The notes under the pieces are model-generated. The model had not been told where the DNA came from, did no database searches, and saw nothing but the letters and a program-made list of their open reading frames with translations. A stretch of DNA of 64,000 bases, taken from NCBI GenBank assembly GCA_018667335.1, contig JABIVD010000049.1, positions 114,372 through 178,371 on the forward strand, given 5' to 3'. Numbering within the stretch: the stretch's first letter is position 1; each line of letters begins with the position of its first letter. Shown here piece after piece: positions 17,275 to 25,460 of the stretch. The position numbers were made by a program, and so were the translations under genes. This DNA is from Rhodospirillaceae bacterium. Its GTDB lineage: Bacteria; Pseudomonadota; Alphaproteobacteria; UBA6615.

Positions 17275-17691
17275 CTAGCGCGCGCGCTTGCCGAGGCCAA
17301 TCTGCTTGGCGAATGCCGAACGCTGTTTGGCGTAGTTTGGTGCCACCATCGGGTAGTCCGCCGCGAGGCCCCATTTGGCCCGGTACTCTTCCGGCGTCAG
17401 ATTGTAGGCGGTGCGAAGATAGCGTTTGAGCATCTTCAGCTTCTTGCCGTCTTCCAGGCAAATAATGTGGTCGGGGGTGATCGAGCGCTTAACGGGGACG
17501 GCAGGTTTTTGTTTTGTCTGAGCGCTGGCTGCGTCGCCGCCGAGACCTTCGAGGCTGCCGTAGACCGATTGGATCACATCTGAAATCTGGGTTTCCTGAA
17601 TTGGGTTGTTGCCGACATATGCGGACACGACTTGCGTGGTCATCCGCAGAAGGTGATCGCGAGACAAGTTGTCAGGATTGTTATCGGTCAT
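17275..17691 (-). CDS. MucR/Ros family transcriptional regulator with altered zinc-site residues
   Basis: 138 residues. The N-terminal half has the family oligomerisation region (LLRMTTQVVSAYVGNN and QISDVIQSVYGSLEGL), and the C-terminal half is the Ros/MucR DNA-binding domain: IICLEDGKKLKMLKRYLRTA, YNLTPEEYRAKWGL, YPMVAPNYAKQRSAFAK. In Ros the zinc ligands are Cys, Cys, His, His. Here Cys78 and Asp81 stand at the first two, but the two histidine positions are Tyr91 and the Ala95-Tyr96 pair. MucR proteins are H-NS-like silencers binding AT-rich DNA and controlling motility, exopolysaccharide and cell cycle genes. The 358-base AT-richer region upstream would suit autoregulation. Confidence 0.9.
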   Translation of the reverse strand: MTDNNPDNLSRDHLLRMTTQVVSAYVGNNPIQETQISDVIQSVYGSLEGLGGDAASAQTKQKPAVPVKRSITPDHIICLEDGKKLKMLKRYLRTAYNLTPEEYRAKWGLAADYPMVAPNYAKQRSAFAKQIGLGKRAR

Positions 17692-18049
17692 TTTCCCCCC
17701 GGGTCCCGCGACTGCTACGGCGCGCAGTTGGCAATCGTGATCGCACGCAGTCCCAAGCCAGTCAATACGCCTTTCGAATAATCGTCAGTACTTTTCGGCA
17801 ATAGCGAAATGATCAGATGGAACTGGACTAAACTCCGACTTTGAGTTCGTTAACGAAGCCCCACTTTTTGTGTCAAAGACTTCGCCTGCACTAGCAACAA
17901 AATGCTGCAATGCAGAAGAATAAAATCGGTCATTGTCCACACCATTTCACCGCGACAGCTTGTGTATCGCTGGCGGCGAATGACGAGATGTGGTAATTCG
18001 AGCGCGTTCTGATATCCCAACTTCAGCGACGTTCAAACGGACTTGATGC
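17692..18049. other. Intergenic region between divergent mucR and rpiB
   Basis: 358 bases without a credible gene, richer in A+T than its surroundings. It should hold the mucR and rpiB promoters. It contains a short perfect inverted repeat, CTGCAATGCAG near 17908, and runs such as CACTTTTTGTG near 17861. I cannot place -10/-35 boxes with confidence. Confidence 0.6.
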
Positions 18050-18487
18050 ATGAGCGAAGGCACGATCGCAATCGCGGCCGACCACGCGGGATACGCCCTG
18101 AAGGAAGATCTCAAGGCAGACCTTCTGGAACGCGGCGTGACCGTCCTTGATCTTGGCACCGACAGTGATGCCTCCGTCGACTATCCCGATTTCGGGAAAG
18201 CGGTCGGCGAAGCGGTCGCGGCGGGCGAGGCGAACCAGGGCGTCATCATCTGCGGCACCGGCATCGGTATATCCATTGCCGCCAACCGAATTGCCGGTGT
18301 GCGCGCGGCACTCTGCCATGACGCGACGACTGCGCGCCTGGCGCGAGAACACAATGATGCAAATGTCCTGGCTCTGGGCGCCCGCGTGCTTGGGCACGAG
18401 GTCGCGCGGGACTGTCTGCGCGCTTTTCTGGATGCGCAGTACCCCGGCGGTGAACGGCATGATCGGCGGGTTGGAAAACTGGGCTAG
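18050..18487 (+). CDS. rpiB: Ribose 5-phosphate isomerase B
   Basis: 145 residues. Family RpiB/LacAB: the N-terminus [20 protein letters not shown] with the catalytic-site Asp and His, then [13 protein letters not shown], the active-site cysteine in [18 protein letters not shown], and [20 protein letters not shown] with [12 protein letters not shown]. It interconverts ribose 5-phosphate and ribulose 5-phosphate in the pentose phosphate pathway. Ribulose 5-phosphate is also the substrate of the RibB domain encoded 4 kb downstream. The rpiB-glyA-nrdR-rib order is common in alphaproteobacteria. The ribosome-binding site is weak, and an out-of-frame ATG lies just upstream. Confidence 0.96.
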   Translation: MSEGTIAIAADHAGYALKEDLKADLLERGVTVLDLGTDSDASVDYPDFGKAVGEAVAAGEANQGVIICGTGIGISIAANRIAGVRAALCHDATTARLAREHNDANVLALGARVLGHEVARDCLRAFLDAQYPGGERHDRRVGKLG

Positions 18488-18564
18488 CAGATACGGTTTG
18501 GTGTCGAGCGGCGGGGCGCGGCGTACGACGTATACGTAGATGAACGAGTGGCAGAGGAACGAGT

Positions 18565-19878
18565 ATGTCGATGACGAGTGAAACCCCGGACACGGGCAAT
18601 GTGACGGATGGATTTTTCGACCGCGGACTTGCCGAGGCCGATCCGGACATCTTCGACGCGATGCAGCGTGAACTGGGACGCCAACAATCCCAGGTCGAGC
18701 TGATTGCATCCGAGAATATTGTCTCGCGTGCCGTCATCGAGGCGATGGGCTCGGTGCTGACCAACAAATACGCGGAGGGTTATCCCGGGCGCCGCTACTA
18801 CGGCGGCTGTGAATTCGTCGATGTTGCCGAAGAGTTGGCAATCGAACGCGCGACGCGGCTGTTTGGTTGCTCGTTCGCGAATGTGCAGCCCCATTCGGGC
18901 GCCCAGGCGAACCAGGCGGTCTTTTTGGCGTTGTGCAAGCCGGGTGACACCGTGCTCGGCATGTCGTTGGCGGCCGGTGGCCATCTGACCCACGGCGCGG
19001 CACCAAATCTCTCGGGCAAATGGTTCAACGCCATCCAGTATGGCGTACGCCGAGATGATGCGCGGATCGACATGGAAGAGGTCGAGGCGCTGGCCCGTGA
19101 ACACAAGCCGACACTGATCGTCGCCGGCGGTTCGGCCTATCCGCGGGTGATCGATTTCGCGAAATTCCGTGAGATCGCCGACGCGGTGGGGGCCTACCTG
19201 ATGGTGGACATGGCGCATTTCGCCGGGCTGGTTGCCGGTGGCGCCCATCCGAGCCCGTTCCCGCACGCGCACATCGTCACGACCACGACCCACAAGACGC
19301 TCCGCGGTCCGCGCGGTGGCATGATTCTGGCGGATGACGCGGATCTCGGTAAGAAGATCAATTCAGCGGTCTTTCCGGGCTTGCAGGGCGGGCCGTTGAT
19401 GCATGTGATCGCGGCCAAGGCGGTGGCGTTCGGCGAGGCGTTGCAGCCTTCGTTCAAGACCTACGCGCAACGGGTTGTAGAGAATGCGCACACGCTGGCG
19501 GCGACTTTGGTCGAGGGCGGGGTTGATATCGTCTCGGGCGGCACCGATACGCATCTGATGCTGGTGGACCTGCGGCCGAAATCGCTGACCGGAAATGTCA
19601 CCGAGGTCGCACTCGAGCGGGCCAGTCTGACCTGCAACAAGAACGGCATTCCTTTCGACCCGGAGAAACCGATGGTCACGTCGGGCATTCGGCTCGGCAC
19701 CCCGGCCGGCACCACGCGTGGCTTCGGCCCGGCGGAGTTCCGCCAGGTCGGCGAGCTGATCGTGGAGGTGCTCGACAGTTTGAGTGGCAACCCGGATGGT
19801 GATGCGCAGGTCGAGGAATCGGTCCGTCGACGCGTAGAAGAACTATGCGGCCGGTTCCCGATCTATCCGGCCGGCTGA
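18565..19878 (+). CDS. glyA: Serine hydroxymethyltransferase
   Basis: 437 residues. PLP enzyme of fold type [15 protein letters not shown] start ([20 protein letters not shown]), [34 protein letters not shown], the Schiff-base lysine in [11 protein letters not shown], and [11 protein letters not shown]. All substrate and folate-binding motifs are intact. It transfers the serine hydroxymethyl group to tetrahydrofolate, giving glycine and 5,10-methylene-THF. GAGGAACG precedes the ATG. It lies 77 bases after rpiB and 42 bases before nrdR in a plus-strand run. I looked for a glycine riboswitch in the short leader and saw none. Confidence 0.98.
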   Translation: MSMTSETPDTGNVTDGFFDRGLAEADPDIFDAMQRELGRQQSQVELIASENIVSRAVIEAMGSVLTNKYAEGYPGRRYYGGCEFVDVAEELAIERATRLFGCSFANVQPHSGAQANQAVFLALCKPGDTVLGMSLAAGGHLTHGAAPNLSGKWFNAIQYGVRRDDARIDMEEVEALAREHKPTLIVAGGSAYPRVIDFAKFREIADAVGAYLMVDMAHFAGLVAGGAHPSPFPHAHIVTTTTHKTLRGPRGGMILADDADLGKKINSAVFPGLQGGPLMHVIAAKAVAFGEALQPSFKTYAQRVVENAHTLAATLVEGGVDIVSGGTDTHLMLVDLRPKSLTGNVTEVALERASLTCNKNGIPFDPEKPMVTSGIRLGTPAGTTRGFGPAEFRQVGELIVEVLDSLSGNPDGDAQVEESVRRRVEELCGRFPIYPAG

Positions 19879-19920
19879 TCAAATCGATACAACAAGAATA
19901 GAGACGCGAGAGGAAACGCA

Positions 19921-20400
19921 ATGCGCTGCCCGTTCTGTGCACACTCCGACACACATGTGAAGGATTCGCGTCCAACCGAGGACAACACCGCGATCCGTCG
20001 CCGACGCGCATGCCCCGATTGTGGCGCGCGCTGGACCACATTCGAGCGGGTCCATCTGCGTGACCTGACCGTGATCAAGAAGAATGGTCAGAGGGTACCC
20101 TTTGATCGCGACAAGCTGGAAAGCTCAATGCGCATATCGCTGCGCAAGCGGCCGGTGGATGCCGATCGCGTGGAACGCGTCATCAGTGGCATTGTCCGGC
20201 GGCTCGAATCTTCGGGTGAGACGGACATTCCCTCCGATGCCATCGGAGAAGCGGTGATGGACGCGTTGGCAAATCTCGATTCCATCGCCTATGTGCGATT
20301 TGCCTCGGTCTACAAAAACTTCCGCGAAGTTCGCGATTTCGAAGATTTTATCGGGAACGAGCATTTGTCAGCTGACGGCGAACCGATCGAAAACGATTGA
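19921..20400 (+). CDS. nrdR: Transcriptional repressor NrdR
   Basis: 159 residues, standard length. The N-terminal zinc ribbon is [18 protein letters not shown] with the second pair of cysteines in [15 protein letters not shown]. An ATP-cone domain follows ([42 protein letters not shown]). NrdR senses ATP/dATP and represses ribonucleotide reductase genes through paired NrdR boxes. No nrd genes lie in the window. The position between glyA and ribD is a conserved alphaproteobacterial arrangement. GAGAGG provides a good ribosome-binding site. Confidence 0.97.
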   Translation: MRCPFCAHSDTHVKDSRPTEDNTAIRRRRACPDCGARWTTFERVHLRDLTVIKKNGQRVPFDRDKLESSMRISLRKRPVDADRVERVISGIVRRLESSGETDIPSDAIGEAVMDALANLDSIAYVRFASVYKNFREVRDFEDFIGNEHLSADGEPIEND

Positions 20401-20431
20401 TCGCGGGCGGCATTCGCTCAACCTTAGTCTC

Positions 20432-21556
20432 ATGCACACCGATCAGGATTTCATGGAAACAGCGCTGCGGCTTGCGCGGCGCGCGTTGGGGAATGCCTGG
20501 CCCAACCCGGCAGTCGGCTGCGTCATCGTGTCAGGCGGTCCCGAACGACGTGTGCTGGGGCGCGGCTGGACCCAGCCCGGCGGCCGTCCGCATTCGGAGA
20601 CTGTGGCGCTCGACCAGGCGCGGGCGCGCTTCGGTGCTGCGGCGTTGGTCGGGGCGACGGCCTATGTGACGCTGGAACCATGCAGTCATCTGGGGCGCAC
20701 CCCGCCCTGTGCGGATGCATTGATTGCTGCGCGGGTGGCGCGGGTGGTCGTTGCGTGTGGAGACCCTGATGCACGCGTTGCCGGAAGGGGCATCGTGCGC
20801 CTGCGTAAAGCGGGCATCGAGGTCGATACCGATGTTTGCCGCGAGGCAGCCGAGGATATCAACGTCGGTTTCCTGACCCGCGTCAGAGAGGGTCGGCCGA
20901 TGGTTGCGTTGAAGACGGCGACGACATCGGACGGACGGATCGCGACCCGTACCGGGGCGTCTCAGTGGATCACCGGGGCTGCGGCACGGCGCCATGCGCA
21001 TCTTCTGCGTGCGCAGCATGACGCCATCGCCGTGGGTATCGGGACTGCGCAAGCCGATGACCCGAGCCTGACATGCAGATTGCCCGGTATGGAAGGGCGT
21101 TCGCCGGTGCGTGTGGTGTTCGATTCCCATCTGCGGATATCGCTGGAGTCGGAACTCGTGCGGACGGCGGCCGAAGTTCAAACGTGGGTGCTGTCGGCGG
21201 CCAAGATCGACAAGGAACGGCGGAACGCCCTGGAAGGGGCGGGTGTCATGGTCGTACCCATCGAGGATGTCGTCGACGGGCAGCCCGAGCCGGGTGCCGC
21301 TCTTCGGGCGCTTGGCGCGATGGGGGTCACGCGCCTGATGGTCGAGGGGGGCGCGCGACTGTCGACCGGATTGCTGCGTGCGGGCCTCGTGGATCGCCTT
21401 CTCTGGTTTCGCGCGCCATCCCTGATTGGTGGCGACGGATTGCCGCCGTTCGGTGACCTCGGCGTGGGCGATGTGTCCGAAATGCCGACCTTCAAACCGA
21501 TATCTCTAACGCCGGTCGGTGACGATACGCTGGAAATTTTCGCCCGCGTGCCGTAA
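20432..21556 (+). CDS. ribD: Bifunctional riboflavin deaminase/reductase
   Basis: 374 residues from the ATG at 20432 (MHTDQDFMETALRLARRA); a longer open frame runs into nrdR. The N-terminal deaminase has PNPAVGCVIV, the zinc histidine in RPHSETVALDQ (Ser where most have Ala in HAE) and the cysteines in VTLEPCSHLGRTPPCADALI. The C-terminal reductase (from about residue 150) has RPMVALKTATTSDGRIATRT, QWITGAAARRHAHLLRAQHD, AIAVGIGTAQADDPSLTCR and LMVEGGARLSTGLL. It performs the second and third steps of riboflavin synthesis from the GTP cyclohydrolase product. It starts a ribD-ribE-ribBX-ribH run with gaps of 2-11 bases. Confidence 0.96.
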   Translation: MHTDQDFMETALRLARRALGNAWPNPAVGCVIVSGGPERRVLGRGWTQPGGRPHSETVALDQARARFGAAALVGATAYVTLEPCSHLGRTPPCADALIAARVARVVVACGDPDARVAGRGIVRLRKAGIEVDTDVCREAAEDINVGFLTRVREGRPMVALKTATTSDGRIATRTGASQWITGAAARRHAHLLRAQHDAIAVGIGTAQADDPSLTCRLPGMEGRSPVRVVFDSHLRISLESELVRTAAEVQTWVLSAAKIDKERRNALEGAGVMVVPIEDVVDGQPEPGAALRALGAMGVTRLMVEGGARLSTGLLRAGLVDRLLWFRAPSLIGGDGLPPFGDLGVGDVSEMPTFKPISLTPVGDDTLEIFARVP

Positions 21557-21565
21557 CCAAGCGCG

Positions 21566-22156
21566 ATGTTCACAGGAATTGTCACAGATGTGGGAAGGAT
21601 CGCCGGGATCCAAACCCAAGACGTGGGTCGTCGACTGACCATCGAGACCGCATATGACACGTCGGGTATCGATATCGGCGCTTCGATCGCATGCAACGGC
21701 GCTTGCCTTACCGTGGTTGAAAAGACCGCATCGAGTTTCTCTGCCGACGTATCAGGAGAAACACTCGACAAGACGACAAGCGGCGGCTGGGGTGTCGGCA
21801 CGCGGATCAACCTTGAGCGTGCCCTGCGGGCCGCTGATGAGTTGGGTGGGCATTTGGTGCTTGGCCATGTTGATGGTGTGGGTCAGGCGGTCGCCATCGA
21901 ACGGGAAGGCGACAATCACCGGGTCAGCATCAAGGTGCCCGATGCGTTGAAGCACTATGTTGCGTCAAAGGGCTCGATCACGGTCGATGGTGTCTCACTG
22001 ACTGTGAATGAAGTGGACGACGCGGTGTTCGGGGTGAACATTATCCCCCATACATGGGACAACACGTCCCTGGCCGACATCGTTGTCGGAACGGAAGTGA
22101 ATATCGAAGCGGATGTTATCGCGCGCTATGTCGCGCGTCTTTTGGAACGGGATTGA
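21566..22156 (+). CDS. ribE: Riboflavin synthase
   Basis: 196 residues in the duplicated lumazine-binding fold. First half: MFTGIVTDVGRI, SIACNGACLTVVE, FSADVSGETLDKTT and GGHLVLGHVDGVG. Second half: KGSITVDGVSLTVNEVDD, FGVNIIPHTWDNTSLADIVV and VNIEADVIARYVARLL. Both substrate sites look complete. It dismutates two 6,7-dimethyl-8-ribityllumazine molecules to riboflavin and the diaminouracil precursor, working with lumazine synthase from the ribH gene downstream. Nine bases separate it from ribD and two from ribBX, so all four are one transcript. Confidence 0.97.
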   Translation: MFTGIVTDVGRIAGIQTQDVGRRLTIETAYDTSGIDIGASIACNGACLTVVEKTASSFSADVSGETLDKTTSGGWGVGTRINLERALRAADELGGHLVLGHVDGVGQAVAIEREGDNHRVSIKVPDALKHYVASKGSITVDGVSLTVNEVDDAVFGVNIIPHTWDNTSLADIVVGTEVNIEADVIARYVARLLERD

Positions 22157-22158
22157 AC

Positions 22159-23340
22159 GTGACAGATAAAACCGAGGGCTTGCGCAGTGCCTCCAAGCAG
22201 GATGGACAGCGCGCCGTGGACGATGAACAAATCTTGTCGCCGATCGAGGACATCATCGAGGATGCCCGCAACGGCAAGATGTTTATTCTCATTGATGACG
22301 AGGATCGCGAAAACGAAGGCGACCTCGTTATCCCGGCTCAGATGGCGACGCCGGACGCGATCAATTTCATGGCAACGCACGGACGGGGCCTGATTTGCCT
22401 GACCCTGACCCGTGAGCGAACCCAGCAGCTCGGCTTGCCGATGATGCCCCAGACCCAAGGTCAGCGTCTGGCGACGAACTTCACGGTCTCCATCGAGGCG
22501 GCGGAGGGGGTGACCACGGGTATTTCTGCACCCGACCGGGCGCGAACGGTTACGGTGGCGATCGACCCGCGCTCGACGGAGGCCGATATCATCACGCCGG
22601 GCCACGTGTTTCCGCTGGCGGCGCGTGATGGCGGCGTGCTCGTGCGCGCCGGCCATACGGAAGCCGGCGTCGACATTGCACGACTTGCCGGGCTCAACCC
22701 CTCAGCCGTGATCTGCGAGATCATGAATGACGACGGTACGATGTCGCGGTTGCCGGACCTGATCGGGTTTGCCCAGTTTCACGGCCTCAAGATCGGTGCG
22801 ATTGCCGATCTGATCGCCTATCGCCGACGCAATGACCGGATCGTCGAGCAGTTGATGGAGCATGATTTCCACTCGCGCTTCGGCGGTCATTTCAAGTGGC
22901 ACGTCTATCGCAACACGGTGGAATACGCCGAGCATCTGGCGATCGTGAAAGGGGAGATCGATCCCGACAAGCCGGTGCTCGTGCGCATGCACTCATTCTC
23001 CATCGGCGCCGATGCGATGGGCAGTATCGATGCCCCTGACTCCGGAATTCTCCAGCGGTCGATGGAGCTTATCGGTGAAGCGGGTGCCGGGGTGATCGTC
23101 CTGATCCGGGATACCTCGCCGACATCTTTGTCCGATCGCATTCGTCAGTTCAGCAGTGCGCCGAGAACGCCCGTCAACGAACTGCGCAACTATGGTGTTG
23201 GTGCCCAGATCCTCGTCGATCTGGGGGTCCGTGATATCATTCTGTTGTCGAATTCACAGCGCTCGATCGTGGGCCTCGAAGGCTTCGGCCTCAGGTTGAT
23301 CGAGACCCGTCCGGTGACCGATACCGTATCCGGCGATTGA
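22159..23340 (+). CDS. ribB: RibBX-type protein: DHBP synthase fused to a degenerate GTP cyclohydrolase II domain
   Basis: 393 residues from a GTG at 22159 (VTDKTEGLRSAS), with GGAACGGGA upstream; no better ATG fits the family start. Residues about 30-235 are 3,4-dihydroxy-2-butanone 4-phosphate synthase with the acidic metal site in LIDDEDRENEGDL, ATHGRGLICLTL and VRAGHTEAGVDIARL. It makes the four-carbon precursor from ribulose 5-phosphate. Residues about 240-390 align to GTP cyclohydrolase II but lack the catalytic zinc cysteines: where RibA has a CxTGDxFGSxRCDCG-type motif this has MHSFSIGADAMGSIDAP. The second domain is therefore probably inactive for GTP. Similar RibBX proteins are described in proteobacteria. 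A true ribA must be elsewhere. The frame is intact, so this is divergence and not a recent mutation. Confidence 0.9.
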   Translation: MTDKTEGLRSASKQDGQRAVDDEQILSPIEDIIEDARNGKMFILIDDEDRENEGDLVIPAQMATPDAINFMATHGRGLICLTLTRERTQQLGLPMMPQTQGQRLATNFTVSIEAAEGVTTGISAPDRARTVTVAIDPRSTEADIITPGHVFPLAARDGGVLVRAGHTEAGVDIARLAGLNPSAVICEIMNDDGTMSRLPDLIGFAQFHGLKIGAIADLIAYRRRNDRIVEQLMEHDFHSRFGGHFKWHVYRNTVEYAEHLAIVKGEIDPDKPVLVRMHSFSIGADAMGSIDAPDSGILQRSMELIGEAGAGVIVLIRDTSPTSLSDRIRQFSSAPRTPVNELRNYGVGAQILVDLGVRDIILLSNSQRSIVGLEGFGLRLIETRPVTDTVSGD

Positions 23341-23351
23341 GAAAGAAGGCG

Positions 23352-23816
23352 ATGTCCGACAAACCCCACATCATGATTGCGGTCTCGAAATACTATGAGG
23401 AGATCGCCGACCATCTGCTGACGGGCGCACTCGCCGTGCTCGATGAAGAGGGTGCGTCCCACGAGGTCTACGAAATTCCGGGCGCGTTTGAGATTCCCGC
23501 CGCGATCGCGACAGCCATGCGGTCGCCTGAGTTTTCGGGCGGTCGCCGGCGGTTCGACGGTTACGTGGCGCTGGGCTGCGTGATCCGCGGCGAGACAACC
23601 CATTATGACTATGTGTGCCAGGAAACAGCGCGTGGTTTGCAAGACCTGGCAATCAAGCATTGTCTGGCGCTGGGTTTTGGGGTCCTGACCACGGAGAACA
23701 AAGATCAGGCGATGGCACGAGCGTCCGTTGATCAGGGCAATAAGGGCGCCGATGCGGCGAATGCCTGCCTGCAGATGGTCGCATTCAAGAGCTCATTTCG
23801 AATGTTCCCCCGCTGA
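23352..23816 (+). CDS. ribH: 6,7-Dimethyl-8-ribityllumazine synthase
   Basis: 154 residues from the ATG at 23352, with AGAAGG just upstream. The strands and active-site motifs are in order: IMIAVSKYYEEIADHLLTGA, YEIPGAFEIPAAIATAM, DGYVALGCVIRGETTHYDYV with the catalytic His, FGVLTTENKDQAMARA and GNKGADAANACLQM. It condenses the RibB product with the diaminouracil to give lumazine, the substrate of riboflavin synthase. Its stop shares one base with the nusB start, so translation is coupled, as in many alphaproteobacteria. Confidence 0.97.
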   Translation: MSDKPHIMIAVSKYYEEIADHLLTGALAVLDEEGASHEVYEIPGAFEIPAAIATAMRSPEFSGGRRRFDGYVALGCVIRGETTHYDYVCQETARGLQDLAIKHCLALGFGVLTTENKDQAMARASVDQGNKGADAANACLQMVAFKSSFRMFPR

Positions 23817-24463
23817 TGGCTGGTGATAGCGAGGCGACCGCCTCTGCAGGGCGCAAATCAGGCGCGTCGGCGCGCGGCGCGGCGCGGTTGCTGGCCGTGC
23901 AGGCGCTCTACCAGATGGACATACGCGGCGGCACTGCCGAATCCACGGTCATGGAATTCATCGAACACCGCACAGATGCGCCGACATCGGCGGACAGCGA
24001 TGAGGGTTTGGCGGATCCACGCGACGCGGACAAGGCGTTGTTTGCGGATTTGGTGAACGGCGTGGCACGGGACCGCACAGATTTGAACGCGGCGCTCGAT
24101 GGCTGCCTCGATGGTGCCAATACGATGGAGCGGCTGGAGCCGCTGCTACGCGCAATTCTGGGTGCTGGGGCCTACGAACTTCGATCGCGAGACGATATTC
24201 CGGCACGGGTCGCGATCAGCGAATATGTCCGGCTGACCGATGCGTTCTTTGAGGGCAAGGAACCCGGCCTGGTGAACGCCGTGCTTGACCGGCTGGCGCG
24301 CGTTGTACGCAATGCCGAGACCACCAAGCGCAAGCCGGCTGCGGTCGCGGACGAATCCGATGACGAGGCGCCGGCCGAAGATGTCGTCGAAGCTGCAGCC
24401 GAGGAAGATACGGCCGGGGACGATGCGGTCAAGGACGGGACCGACCATGGCGCGCGGGATTGA
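23816..24463 (+). CDS. nusB: Transcription antitermination factor NusB with acidic tail
   Basis: 215 residues, against about 140-165 usually. The core (residues 18-165) has ARGAARLLAVQALYQMDIRG, NTMERLEPLLRAILGAGAYE, IPARVAISEYVRLTDAFF and EPGLVNAVLDRLARVVR, the RNA-binding and NusE-binding surfaces of NusB. It joins antitermination complexes on rRNA operons. Residues after about 170 are an Ala/Glu/Asp-rich, disordered tail (such as DESDDEAPAEDVVEAAAEED) not seen in E. coli NusB. It overlaps ribH by one base and thiL by 17. The tail sequence runs across the thiL ribosome-binding region, which may help coupling. Confidence 0.95.
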   Translation: MAGDSEATASAGRKSGASARGAARLLAVQALYQMDIRGGTAESTVMEFIEHRTDAPTSADSDEGLADPRDADKALFADLVNGVARDRTDLNAALDGCLDGANTMERLEPLLRAILGAGAYELRSRDDIPARVAISEYVRLTDAFFEGKEPGLVNAVLDRLARVVRNAETTKRKPAAVADESDDEAPAEDVVEAAAEEDTAGDDAVKDGTDHGARD

Positions 24464-25460
24464 CGAATTTGATCTGATCCGACGTTACTTGGCACCGCTC
24501 AGTGACGGTGAGCCGGGCGCTCTCGGGCTGCGGGATGATGCCGCCTGGTTGCGCCATGACCCGGGAACGGAGCTCGTTGTATCGGCGGATGCCATCGTCG
24601 CGGGCATTCATTTTCCAACCTCGACTGCACCCGCCGATGTGGCCCGTCGCGCACTGCGCGTAAACCTGTCGGATATCGCCGCCAAAGGCGCACGCGCACG
24701 CTGCTACACGTTGGCCCTGCAACTGCCGGACACAATCGATGAGGATTGGGTTGCGTCGTTTGCGTCCGGTCTTGCCGAGGACCAGGAGACGTATGGTGTT
24801 TCGCTGCTCGGCGGCGACACGACAGGGACTTCGGGCCCGTTATCGTTAAGTATTAGTATATTTGGACAAACTACTGAAAATACTATGATTAAAAGATCGG
24901 CGGCAAGCGTCGAGGATGATGTTTACGTCTCCGGGACCATCGGAGATGCGACGCTTGGACTGGCCTCAATCATGGGCGCAGTGGTTGTCGAGAGCGACGA
25001 AGATCGCGCCTTTCTTGAGGGCCGTTTTCTGCGGCCGGAGCCGCGGGTTTCGGTGGGCCCGGCATTGGTTGGCACGGCCGCCGCGTCGGCGGACATATCC
25101 GACGGCCTTGTGGCAGACCTCGGCCATATTTGCACCGCATCGAACGTCTCGGCGGAAATCGATCTTTCGTCCGTTCCCCTGTCTGACGCGGCCCGACGCT
25201 TGGTAACGGACAATCAACCATTGCGAACTAATCTGCTCACCGGCGGTGACGACTACGAAATCGTTTTCACGGCCCCGGTATCGATGCGCGAGACGGTTGT
25301 CTCGATCGCACCGACAACCGGTGTTTCAATCACACGGATCGGACGCATGATCCCAGTGACCGCCGGTAAGCCGGGTGTCACCGTGCGCGACGAGGCCGGG
25401 AACACAGTGAAGGTGGGCATTGGCGGATACCGACACTTCGGGGAAGGCGAGCCGCGCTGA
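24447..25460 (+). CDS. thiL: Thiamine-monophosphate kinase
   Basis: 337 residues from the ATG at 24447, inside the end of nusB. Motifs follow the ThiL family: GIDEFDLIRRYLAPLS, GLRDDAAWLRHDPGTELVVS, SADAIVAGIHFP, ALRVNLSDIAAKGARA (Mg-ATP binding), VSLLGGDTTGTSGPLSLSI, DISDGLVADLGHIC and LTGGDDYEIVFTA. It phosphorylates thiamine monophosphate to the active cofactor thiamine diphosphate. Codons between 24840 and 24899 are strikingly AT-rich compared with the rest of the gene (listed separately). The 3' end overlaps the first FliL-like gene by 41 bases if that gene starts at its TTG. Confidence 0.95.
   Translation: MARGIDEFDLIRRYLAPLSDGEPGALGLRDDAAWLRHDPGTELVVSADAIVAGIHFPTSTAPADVARRALRVNLSDIAAKGARARCYTLALQLPDTIDEDWVASFASGLAEDQETYGVSLLGGDTTGTSGPLSLSISIFGQTTENTMIKRSAASVEDDVYVSGTIGDATLGLASIMGAVVVESDEDRAFLEGRFLRPEPRVSVGPALVGTAAASADISDGLVADLGHICTASNVSAEIDLSSVPLSDAARRLVTDNQPLRTNLLTGGDDYEIVFTAPVSMRETVVSIAPTTGVSITRIGRMIPVTAGKPGVTVRDEAGNTVKVGIGGYRHFGEGEPR
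24840..24899 (+). other. Anomalous AT-rich codon patch inside thiL
   Basis: About 20 consecutive codons use A or T at nearly every third position (for example TTA, AGT, ATT, ATA, ACT, AAT, AGA), while flanking codons end mostly in G or C. The reading frame and the encoded ThiL motif are kept. The segment contains short complementary arms (AGTAT near 24854 and ATACT near 24881). It may hide a promoter or an RNA structure for the downstream FliL-like genes, or be a patch of foreign origin. Confidence 0.75.

Noticed and set aside
18488..18564. Glycine riboswitch before glyA
   Set aside because: The 77-base leader has no recognisable aptamer core or expression platform.
20401..20431. FMN riboswitch before ribD
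   Set aside because: Only about 30 bases separate nrdR and ribD, too short for the RFN element.
22159..23340. RibA half as a pseudogene or frameshift
   Set aside because: The frame is open and the fold pattern is kept to the end; loss of zinc cysteines matches the known RibBX type.
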